Source: Hymenobacter metallicola
GTDB lineage: Bacteria > Bacteroidota > Bacteroidia > Cytophagales > Hymenobacteraceae
DNA: 64,000 bases
Assembly (NCBI RefSeq): GCF_004745645.1
Contig: NZ_SRMB01000005.1
Location: 1-64,000, forward strand
Reading direction: 5' to 3'
The notes beneath the pieces were generated by a model, which ran no database searches, was not told the DNA's origin, and saw only the letters and a program-made list of their open reading frames with translations. Shown here piece by piece: positions 57,209-64,000 of this stretch; within the stretch, counting starts at the first letter, position 1, and each line of letters opens with the position of its first letter. Both the position numbers and the translations under genes were made by a program.

Positions 57209-57967
57209 ATGACCTCAGCCTATGCTCTCCCACCCGCCGACAAAACCTGGCAAGACCATGTTATCCTCAACGAGTTCTTTGGCCCCCTCGACCCTACGCC
57301 CCGCCGCACCCCCATGCGCGAGCTGATCAGCACGCTGCTTTCGCACCGCACTACCCACCATGACGAAGAGCTGGCCTACGACCGGATGCTAGAAGCTTTC
57401 GGGGATTGGGATGGGGTATTAGCAGCTCCCACGGCGGAGCTGGCCCACGCCATCCGTACCACGCGCTGGCCCGACACCCAAGCCCCCCGTATTCAGGAAA
57501 TACTGCGCCGCATCAAAGCGGAGCAAGGAGCCTTTACACTCGATTTTTTGGCCGACTGGCCCGTGGAGAAGGGACTTGCTTGGCTGACCGATATGCCCGG
57601 CATTGGGTTGAAAACAGCGTCTTTGGTATTGCTCTTCAATTATCAAAAGCCTGTGCTGCCCGTGGATACGCACGTGCACCGCGTGGCCCAGCGCGTAGGC
57701 ATGATTGGACCCAAGGTATCGGTGGAGAAAGCCCACCAGGTCCTGCTGGCCCAGTTGCCGCAGGACGCCTCGATTCTGCTCAACTTCCACAAGCACAATT
57801 ACTGGCACGGCCAGCATATCTGCTTTTTCACCAAGCCCGATTGTCCGCGCTGTCCGTTAAAGGGCTTCTGTAACTACTACCTCGAACACTATGGGCCGGC
57901 TACGGCTGAGGCGGTGGTAGCTACGCCCCGGCAGTGGGATACGTCGCGGGGCACCTTGCAGCACTAA
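57209..57967 (+). CDS. endonuclease III-family DNA repair protein with FeS cluster
   Basis: This 252-residue protein from the ATG at 57209 is an HhH-GPD glycosylase of the Nth type. The helix-hairpin-helix is LTDMPGIGLKTASL with catalytic Lys135, and Asp153 lies in PVDTHVHRVAQRVG. The FeS motif Cys205-X6-Cys212-X2-Cys215-X5-Cys221 matches Nth exactly. It should remove oxidised pyrimidines or nick abasic sites. It lacks the usual LLSAQTTD block (here LLSHRTTHHD), so it is a divergent member and may have another substrate. The ORF start at 57116 lies in the terminator. Confidence 0.88.
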   Translation: MTSAYALPPADKTWQDHVILNEFFGPLDPTPRRTPMRELISTLLSHRTTHHDEELAYDRMLEAFGDWDGVLAAPTAELAHAIRTTRWPDTQAPRIQEILRRIKAEQGAFTLDFLADWPVEKGLAWLTDMPGIGLKTASLVLLFNYQKPVLPVDTHVHRVAQRVGMIGPKVSVEKAHQVLLAQLPQDASILLNFHKHNYWHGQHICFFTKPDCPRCPLKGFCNYYLEHYGPATAEAVVATPRQWDTSRGTLQH

Positions 57968-57970
57968 GTA

Positions 57971-58465
57971 TCAGCGTAGTTCGCCGAGTACGTGGTCTAG
58001 GGCCGTGGCAAAGGGCCGTAGATACGTTGGTAGCTGCTGGGTGTTGGTGTCAATTAGCCAGAAGCGCCGCTGTCCGTTCTGAGTGACTTCTACATAAAAA
58101 CCTCCCTGGTCGGTAGCATCGGGTGAACCTATCACGGTCGATTTCTCCAGGAGCAGTTCGACCGGTAACTGAGGAATTAAATCTTTAGCCAGGGCATAAT
58201 CAGCTTGACTACGAGCCGTATAAACTCCATCATAGGCCGTGTCGGCCCCAGGCCGCTGATCCTTGGTGTCTTCAGCCAGCGTGTTAGCCTTTGTATCGAG
58301 CTTGTAAATATCGACGCACTGTTCGCCGATGCATTCACCGTAAAACGACCCAAAGATCAGGGAACTGGTGTCGAAGCTAGAATCGGCTTCAACGTTTTGC
58401 TTTGAGCAGGCGCTCAGACTTAAGCTGGCTATACTTCCTAAAATAAGCAGCGTAGAGATTTTCAT
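57971..58465 (-). CDS. hypothetical lipoprotein
   Basis: This 164-residue protein has a signal peptide with lipobox (LSLSAC, Cys20). The mature part contains a CIGEQC pair and a compact alpha/beta body. It is convergent with the endonuclease gene, 3 bp apart. The family is not recognised, although small lipoproteins of this type are common in Hymenobacter-like genomes. Confidence 0.75.
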   Translation of the reverse strand: MKISTLLILGSIASLSLSACSKQNVEADSSFDTSSLIFGSFYGECIGEQCVDIYKLDTKANTLAEDTKDQRPGADTAYDGVYTARSQADYALAKDLIPQLPVELLLEKSTVIGSPDATDQGGFYVEVTQNGQRRFWLIDTNTQQLPTYLRPFATALDHVLGELR

Positions 58466-58591
58466 GCATCCGAGCGTAGTGAAACTTACCTACCAAGCAG
58501 AGACTTGCGCAACCGAATTGGTTGCATCCGGTTGCTGACGGTAGCCTCAACCTCTTTTTGCCAGCTAGCACCTGCTTACCTTTACCCAACT

Positions 58592-59575
58592 ATGCGTCTT
58601 GTTCGTCACCCGGTGCTCTGCAATTACTACGTTACGTATCGGTGTAATGCGCGCTGCTCATTTTGTGATATCTGGGAAAAGCCTTCTCCCTACATTCAGT
58701 TGGCCGACGTAGAGCAAAATCTGCGCGACCTGAAACGGCTGGGTGTAAGTGTGGTCGACTTCACTGGGGGTGAGCCGCTGTTGCATCGTCAGATTCACGA
58801 GTTTGTGGGCTTGGCCCATGATATGGGCTTTATCACTACCCTGACGACCAACTGCCTGCTATATCCTAAGTACGCGGAAAAGCTGCGCGGCAAGGTTGAT
58901 ATGCTGCACTTCTCACTCGATGCCTCCGAAAAAGAAGTCCATGACAAAGGCCGGGGGGTGGCCTGCTACGACTTCGTGCTCGAAAGCATTCGGGTAGCCA
59001 AAGAGTTGGGGGAGCGGCCCGATATTCTGTTTACCGTGTTCCGGGAAAACCTCCACGACCTGGAAGCCGTGTACCGCGACATTGCCCAGCCCAATGGGTT
59101 GATGCTCATTATCAATCCGGCCTTTGAATACAACAGCGTCGAAACCGGTGAGCAGCTGAACGCCGCCGAGCTGGCGTTTCTATCGGCTTTTGGGAAACGG
59201 CGCGGCGTGTATCTGAATGAAGCCTTTATTCAGCTGCGCAAAGACGGCGGCAACCATGTAGCTGCGCCGGTGTGCAAGGCCGCCAGCACCACGCTGGTTA
59301 TTTCGCCCAGCAACGAGCTGGTAGTGCCGTGCTACCACTTGGGCGAGCAGAAATTTCCCATCCAGGGCCAGCTTCACGATTTGTATCACTCGCCCGAAGT
59401 AGGCCGGATGATAGCCTTGGAAGGGCGACTGCCCCAGTGTGAAGGCTGCACGATCAACTGCTACATGCAGCCCAGCTTTGCGGTGGAGGTAAACAAATAC
59501 TTCTGGCAGGCCTTGCCCAGTACGCTGAAGTACAACGTGCAAAAAGGCACCTGGAAGCGTATGCTCACCCGTTAG
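58592..59575 (+). CDS. radical SAM protein with C-terminal Cys-rich segment
   Basis: From the ATG at 58592 this is a 327-residue radical SAM enzyme. CNARCSFC (Cys18, Cys22, Cys25) binds the 4Fe-4S cluster that cleaves S-adenosylmethionine; FTGGEPLL and the TTNCLL strand are the usual next motifs. The C-terminal part has Cys residues (CKAAST, CYHLGEQ, CEGCTINC) typical of SPASM-like auxiliary clusters. It resembles HpnH/PqqE-like proteins, but the substrate is unknown. TACCTTTA at 58577-58584 is close to a -7 element, only 8 bp before the ATG. The ORF frame from 58505 is not needed. Confidence 0.85.
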   Translation: MRLVRHPVLCNYYVTYRCNARCSFCDIWEKPSPYIQLADVEQNLRDLKRLGVSVVDFTGGEPLLHRQIHEFVGLAHDMGFITTLTTNCLLYPKYAEKLRGKVDMLHFSLDASEKEVHDKGRGVACYDFVLESIRVAKELGERPDILFTVFRENLHDLEAVYRDIAQPNGLMLIINPAFEYNSVETGEQLNAAELAFLSAFGKRRGVYLNEAFIQLRKDGGNHVAAPVCKAASTTLVISPSNELVVPCYHLGEQKFPIQGQLHDLYHSPEVGRMIALEGRLPQCEGCTINCYMQPSFAVEVNKYFWQALPSTLKYNVQKGTWKRMLTR

Positions 59576-59652
59576 AGATTTAAACCGGGAGGCAGAAACC
59601 AGTCTTCTTGCAGTACCTCCGCACGATTCGCTCATTTTTTCATCAGTTTCTT

Positions 59653-60171
59653 ATGTCAGCACTGATTCTGCCTGTTCACGGTATTCTACCAACGCTGGGT
59701 GCTAACTGCTTTGTGGCGGATAATGCCACTATTGTCGGGGATGTGACGCTGGGCGCCGAGTGTACGGTCTGGTTTAACGCCGTTATCCGGGGCGACGTGA
59801 ACAGCATCCGGATTGGCGACAAAACCAACATTCAGGATGGCGCCGTGCTGCATTGCACCTATCAAAAGGCCGCTACCACGGTAGGCTCGCGGGTGAGTAT
59901 CGGGCACAAAGCCATTGTGCACGGCTGCACTATCGAGGATGATGTGCTCATTGGCATGGGAGCTATTGTGATGGACCACGCCGTAGTAAGGCAGGGCTGT
60001 ATTATCGCCGCCGGGGCCGTGGTCCTGGAAAATACCCAGTGCGAGCCGGGCTATCTGTACGCCGGCATTCCGGCCCGCAAGATCAAGCCCGTAACCGAAG
60101 AGCAGCGGACGAACCTAAGCCGCACCGCCGACAACTACGTGCTGTACGCCAGCTGGCTGAAGCCTGAGTAA
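59653..60171 (+). CDS. gamma-class carbonic anhydrase family protein
   Basis: This 172-residue protein from the ATG at 59653 folds as a left-handed beta helix with hexapeptide repeats (VGDVTLG, IRGDVNSIRIG, VGSRVSIGH). The three metal-binding His are visible: His67, His85 and His90 in LHCTY and GHKAIVH. Many relatives have low or no carbonic anhydrase activity, so the role is open. The TTG/ATG frame upstream to 59608 is less likely. Confidence 0.92.
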   Translation: MSALILPVHGILPTLGANCFVADNATIVGDVTLGAECTVWFNAVIRGDVNSIRIGDKTNIQDGAVLHCTYQKAATTVGSRVSIGHKAIVHGCTIEDDVLIGMGAIVMDHAVVRQGCIIAAGAVVLENTQCEPGYLYAGIPARKIKPVTEEQRTNLSRTADNYVLYASWLKPE

Positions 60172-60200
60172 GGCTCTAGTAGTGGTTTTTGAAGATTACA

Positions 60201-60237
60201 AAAAAGGCCCGCACTCTACAGCGCGGACCTTTTTTTG
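60201..60237. terminator. bidirectional terminator
   Basis: AAAAAGGCCCGC (60201-60212) pairs with GCGGACCTTTTT (60223-60234), one mismatch, with T and A runs. It lies between the convergent carbonic anhydrase and CNNM genes. Confidence 0.75.
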
Positions 60238-60260
60238 TGGTTGCTAGTGTAGCCACAACG

Positions 60261-61592
60261 CTACAAGTTTAGGCTTTCACCTGCCTCTAGCTCCCGTTCT
60301 TCGGGGGCCGTAACGCGCAACTGTACCAGCTCTACGGCTCGGCGGGAGCGTTTCAGGACGCGAAACTCGTAATTGTCGAGCACGGCCACGTCCCCGACCT
60401 CGGGGATGTTGCCGTAAATCACGTTGAGCAAACCGCCGACGGTTTCGTAATCGTCGCCTTCGGGCAGGGGATAGGGCAGGTACTCGTTGGCGTCGGAAAT
60501 GGGTGTAGATGTATTGACGCGGTAGTCTGTTTCCGAAATTTTCTCGACTACGGGCACTTCATTGTCGTACTCGTCCTGAATTTCGCCGACCAGCTCCTCA
60601 ATAATGTCCTCGATGGTCACAATACCCGACACGCCGCCAAACTCATCCGAGACAATGGCCATGTGGGTATGCTTGCGCTGAAACTGGCGCAGCAAGCGGT
60701 TGATTTTTTTGGTTTCTGGCACGAAGTAAGCCGGCCGCATAATCTTGGACAGCACGATGGGCTCGTTGCGGCGAATGATCTGCAGCAGGTCCTTCACGTA
60801 GAGTACCCCCACGATGTTGTCGATGTTTTCTTCGAACACCGGAATCCGTGAGTAGCCCTCGTTATACACAATTTCCAGGATGCTTTCCTGGGGTGTGTTC
60901 ACATCAAGGGCAGCTAGTTTGGTGCGGGGCACCATAATCTGCTTCACCATCCGGTCGTTGAACTCAAACACGTTTTCGAGCAACTCGTGCTCCGAGTCCT
61001 GAATTTCTCCGCTTTGCTTGCTTTGGTCGAGCAGCAGGCGTAGCTCTTCCGACGTGTGTACTTCCGTGCCGTGCGTAGCGCTACCGCCAAACAGGCCTGC
61101 TACGATATTGGACAGCCGATCCAGAACCCAGATCAGCGGAAAAGTAACAAAGGCAAAAGCCCGCAACGGTATGGCAATAGCCATGGAGGTTGTTTCAGGT
61201 TTCTGAATGGCCAGAACCTTCGGGGCCTGTTCACCGAGTACAATGTGAAGAACGGTAATCAGCGTAAACGACGTGAACAGGGCAATTTTATGCACCGTTG
61301 CATCGGAGAGGGTGATTCCAAGTTGGTGAATAATAGCCAGCACGACTTCCGCCACAACGCTTTCCCCGATCCAGCCTAGCGCCAGCGAAGCCAGAGTGAT
61401 ACCTAGCTGAGTGGCGGATAAGTAGTAGTTCAGATCATGCAGCATGCTCTGAACTAGCTTGGCTAGTCGGTTGCCTCCCTGCGCTTTTATCTCAATTTGA
61501 GACAGACGGACTTTGACGAAAGCAAATTCAGCGGCCACGAAAAAGCCGTTGATCAACACCAACAGAATAGTCAGTAATATTTTTAATCCCAT
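60261..61592 (-). CDS. CNNM/CorC-type membrane protein (hemolysin family)
   Basis: From the ATG at 61592 this is a 443-residue protein. The N-terminal CNNM domain (about 1-190) has three or four membrane segments with GFFVAAEFAFVKVR. A CBS pair (about 205-330) contains IMVPRT and SRIPVFEENIDNIVG, and the C-terminal CorC_HlyC domain has VVDEFGG-like VSDEFGGVSGIVT and YETVGGLL. Family members act in magnesium or cobalt transport or efflux; the old name hemolysin is misleading. The 216 bp to the next divergent gene hold both promoters, with TACTTTG near 61765 as a weak box. Confidence 0.92.
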   Translation of the reverse strand: MGLKILLTILLVLINGFFVAAEFAFVKVRLSQIEIKAQGGNRLAKLVQSMLHDLNYYLSATQLGITLASLALGWIGESVVAEVVLAIIHQLGITLSDATVHKIALFTSFTLITVLHIVLGEQAPKVLAIQKPETTSMAIAIPLRAFAFVTFPLIWVLDRLSNIVAGLFGGSATHGTEVHTSEELRLLLDQSKQSGEIQDSEHELLENVFEFNDRMVKQIMVPRTKLAALDVNTPQESILEIVYNEGYSRIPVFEENIDNIVGVLYVKDLLQIIRRNEPIVLSKIMRPAYFVPETKKINRLLRQFQRKHTHMAIVSDEFGGVSGIVTIEDIIEELVGEIQDEYDNEVPVVEKISETDYRVNTSTPISDANEYLPYPLPEGDDYETVGGLLNVIYGNIPEVGDVAVLDNYEFRVLKRSRRAVELVQLRVTAPEERELEAGESLNL

Positions 61593-61808
61593 AGATCCGG
61601 GGGTCGGGCTCACGCGGCCCAGCTCCCTTGGTACCACAAAAGTACGAGATTCTGCCCAAGCGGTTCCGGCTCAGTTTCTATTGGCTTAGCAAGAAGTGCC
61701 GATGACCTTCGAACCGAGAGGGCAGGAGCAGCCTTAATAACAAGATTGTGACACTTCCTACCGTACTTTGTTTATCCAACGACGTTGTCGCCGTTCTAAA
61801 TTTGCTTC

Positions 61809-64000
61809 ATGCTTTTCAGTAAAAAAATATTGCTGCCACTGTGGTTACTCCTGCTTTTGGTGAGTGCTGCCACGGCTCAGGTCTTGGTTCCTACCAAGCT
61901 CAGTTCGGCCATAAGCCAGCCTACTGCCAAGGTGGGAGAAGAGGTTGAAGTCATCGTCAATGCCCGTATCGACAATACCTGGCACCTCTACGCCACCGAT
62001 TTTGACCCTGACCTGGGGCCTACGGTTTTCACTTTCGCCTTTGCCAAAAGCCCGGCCTACGAGTTGGTTGGCAAACCTAAGTCCATTGGCGCCAAGAAAG
62101 CTTTCGACGAAGTTTTTAAAGGAGACGTCACGTATTTCGAGAAAACCGGACAAATCCGTCAGCGCATCCGGGTCTTGCAGCCCGGCCCGCTCATCATCAA
62201 GGCCGATGTAGAGTACCAAAGCTGTACCGACGTAGACGGGCGCTGCATCCCCGGCAACGAAACCCTGAGCTTTGGTCCGGTAGAAGTAACCGGTACTGCC
62301 GCCGCCCCAGCTACTGCTACCACTGCCTCCGGACCGGCGGCCACGCCTGCTACGGCTCCGGCGGCCACCAATATGACTCCAATAAATTCTCCCGGCCAGG
62401 ACTCCGTGGCCGCGGTAGCTGCAGTGCCCGGCCAGGATTCCGTAGCAACTTCCTCCAGTGCTACTCCCCAAGTTGCTGTTGCTCCGTCGAATAGTGCTGC
62501 TCCTGCTGCCTTGGCGGCAGCTCCCGCCAATGCTCCGGCCGGTGCCGGGCTGAGCTTGTGGAAATACTTACTACTGGCATTTGGAGCCGGTCTGGTAGCC
62601 GTGCTCATGCCCTGCGTGTATCCCATGCTGCCCATGACGGTGTCGTACTTCACCAACAACAGCCGCAGCCGGGGCGAGGCTATCAGCAAGGCGTTGGTGT
62701 ATGGCCTATCCATTATCAGCATCTACACGGGGGTAGGCGTGGTGTTGAGCCTGATTTTCGGGGCCGATGCGGCCAATGTTATCAGCTCCCACTGGCTGCC
62801 CAACCTGCTGTCTTTCGTTATTTTCCTGATTTTCGGCATGTCGTTTCTGGGCATGTTCGAAATCAATGCGCCCAGCCGCCTAGTCAATAAAGTTGATGCG
62901 CAAGCGGACAAGGGCGGCTGGTCAGGCCTGTTTTTTATGGCCGCCACGCTGGTGCTTGTATCCTTCTCCTGCACCGTGCCCATTGTCGGCTCGGTTGCCA
63001 TTGCCGCCGCTAACGGGGAGCTGTTGCGCCCCACGCTGGGCATGCTGGCTTTCTCAACTGCCTTTGCGCTGCCCTTCGTGCTGTTTGCTCTGTTCCCGAC
63101 CTGGCTGAAGTCTATGCCCCGCTCGGGCGGGTGGCTTAATACGCTGAAAGCGGTGCTGGGCTTTGTCGAACTGGCTATGGCGTTCAAATTCTTGAGCTCC
63201 GCTGATCTGTCTTACCACTGGGGCCTGCTGCCCCGCCCCGTATTTTTGGCCATCTGGATTGTGCTGGCGGGCCTGCTGGGAATGTATCTGCTGGGTAAGA
63301 TTCGGCTCCCCCACGACAGCGACTCCACCCGCGTAAGCGTGCCGCATCTGCTGCTGGCGGCCATTGCTCTGTCGTTTATGCTGTACATGGTTCCCGGCTT
63401 GTTTGGCGCGCCGCTCAATGGGCTTTCAGCTCTGGCTCCGCCACCTACTCGGCAGGATTTCGCCTGGCTCAACAGCGGCTCAACTATTTCTGCCGCCACC
63501 CCTACGGCCGGGTCCACGCTCTGCAGCACTCCTCAGTATGCCGATCAGCTAGAGCTGCCGCACAGCTTGAACGGCTATTTCACCTTGCAGGAAGCTCTGG
63601 CTTGTGCCCGTCAACAAAACAAACCTGTATTCGTCGACTTCACGGGCCACAACTGCGGCAACTGCCGCGTAATGGAAGCCTCCGTCTGGAGTGACCCCCG
63701 CGTCCTGAAGCGCCTGCGGGAAAACTTCATTATCGTGGCTCTGTACGCCGACGATAAGACGGAGCTGCCCACTAGCCAGTGGTATACCTCAGCCCGCGAC
63801 CAGCGCGTGAAGAAGACTATTGGAGAGCAAAACCTCGACTTTCAAATCAGTCGCTTCAACATGAATGCGCAACCCTATTACGTTTTGCTTGACCCAGCCA
63901 GTACCATCGAAAAGCCGGTACTACTCAACCAGGCAGTGGCTTACGAGTCGGATGTCACTAAGTTTATTCAATTTTTGGATGCTGGTTTAGCCCAGCACCG
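61809..64000 (+). CDS. DsbD-like protein-disulfide reductase (cut by window end)
   Basis: The frame runs open from the ATG at 61809 to the window end (730 codons). A signal peptide leads to a DsbD N-terminal domain (about 25-160, with YQSCTDVDGRC), a long Ala/Pro/Thr linker (about 160-245), and a membrane part with 8 segments including MPCVYPMLPMTVSYF and SFSCTVPIVGSVA, which hold the two redox Cys. A thioredoxin domain follows with CGNC (616-619) in FVDFTGHNCGNCRVMEA. It moves electrons from cytoplasmic thioredoxin to periplasmic partners. Only the last residues are missing. Confidence 0.9.
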   Translation, partial: MLFSKKILLPLWLLLLLVSAATAQVLVPTKLSSAISQPTAKVGEEVEVIVNARIDNTWHLYATDFDPDLGPTVFTFAFAKSPAYELVGKPKSIGAKKAFDEVFKGDVTYFEKTGQIRQRIRVLQPGPLIIKADVEYQSCTDVDGRCIPGNETLSFGPVEVTGTAAAPATATTASGPAATPATAPAATNMTPINSPGQDSVAAVAAVPGQDSVATSSSATPQVAVAPSNSAAPAALAAAPANAPAGAGLSLWKYLLLAFGAGLVAVLMPCVYPMLPMTVSYFTNNSRSRGEAISKALVYGLSIISIYTGVGVVLSLIFGADAANVISSHWLPNLLSFVIFLIFGMSFLGMFEINAPSRLVNKVDAQADKGGWSGLFFMAATLVLVSFSCTVPIVGSVAIAAANGELLRPTLGMLAFSTAFALPFVLFALFPTWLKSMPRSGGWLNTLKAVLGFVELAMAFKFLSSADLSYHWGLLPRPVFLAIWIVLAGLLGMYLLGKIRLPHDSDSTRVSVPHLLLAAIALSFMLYMVPGLFGAPLNGLSALAPPPTRQDFAWLNSGSTISAATPTAGSTLCSTPQYADQLELPHSLNGYFTLQEALACARQQNKPVFVDFTGHNCGNCRVMEASVWSDPRVLKRLRENFIIVALYADDKTELPTSQWYTSARDQRVKKTIGEQNLDFQISRFNMNAQPYYVLLDPASTIEKPVLLNQAVAYESDVTKFIQFLDAGLAQH

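Noticed and set aside
61765..61775. TACTTTG before the DsbD-like gene as a firm promoter
   Set aside because: It lacks one base of the TAnnTTTG spacing and has no matching -33 box, so I left it out as a separate feature.

Overview
The window looks like a Hymenobacter-type Bacteroidota chromosome. It is GC-rich and carries type IX secretion (Por) sorting-domain proteins, a TonB-dependent receptor with a CarboxypepD-like N-terminal domain, and promoters of the TTTG / TAnnTTTG type. Most starts lack Shine-Dalgarno sites. Genus is an inference from style, not from a search.

A complete-looking 38.7 kb siphovirus-like prophage occupies 647-39397, inserted in the 3' end of a tRNA-Arg(ACG) gene. A 13-bp core is repeated at both ends (647-659 and 39385-39397). 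Left to right: tyrosine integrase, a secreted protein and a CI-like repressor on the minus strand (0.8-3.6 kb); a divergent early operon with excisionase-like protein, a possible annealing protein, DEDD exonuclease, a replication initiator gene containing five internal palindromic repeats (a lambda-O-like origin) and a DnaB-type helicase (3.7-10.3 kb); small early genes (10.3-13.1 kb); a first late operon starting at a distinctive promoter with a ParB-like protein, terminases, a gene that seems to need a -1 frameshift, connector-like proteins and three tail-fibre or adhesin genes (13.2-23.4 kb); a second late operon starting at a near-copy of the same promoter with baseplate-like proteins and the tape measure (23.5-29.7 kb); a head operon with ClpP-like protease, capsid and portal, then a lysis cassette with holin, GH19 endolysin and a candidate unimolecular spanin (30.4-38.7 kb). 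Two minus-strand genes for secreted proteins (2119-2910 and 29685-30290) and a divergent pair at the right end look like accessory cargo.

To the right of the tRNA is ordinary host chromosome: TVP38-type membrane protein, DUF2167 protein, a Cys/Met PLP enzyme, an SGNH lipoprotein, an MBL-fold hydrolase, two paralogous T9SS proteins flanking a TonB receptor, OmpA-family proteins (including a tandem pair), class I fructose-bisphosphate aldolase, accD, an endonuclease III-family protein, a radical SAM protein, gamma carbonic anhydrase, a CNNM/CorC protein and a DsbD-like protein cut by the window edge.

The most interesting non-gene signals are the palindromic repeats inside the initiator gene (written in two reading frames, so the DNA is what is conserved), the duplicated late promoter, the nine-T frameshift site, and the fact that integration replaced a CCA-encoding tRNA 3' end by one that does not encode CCA.
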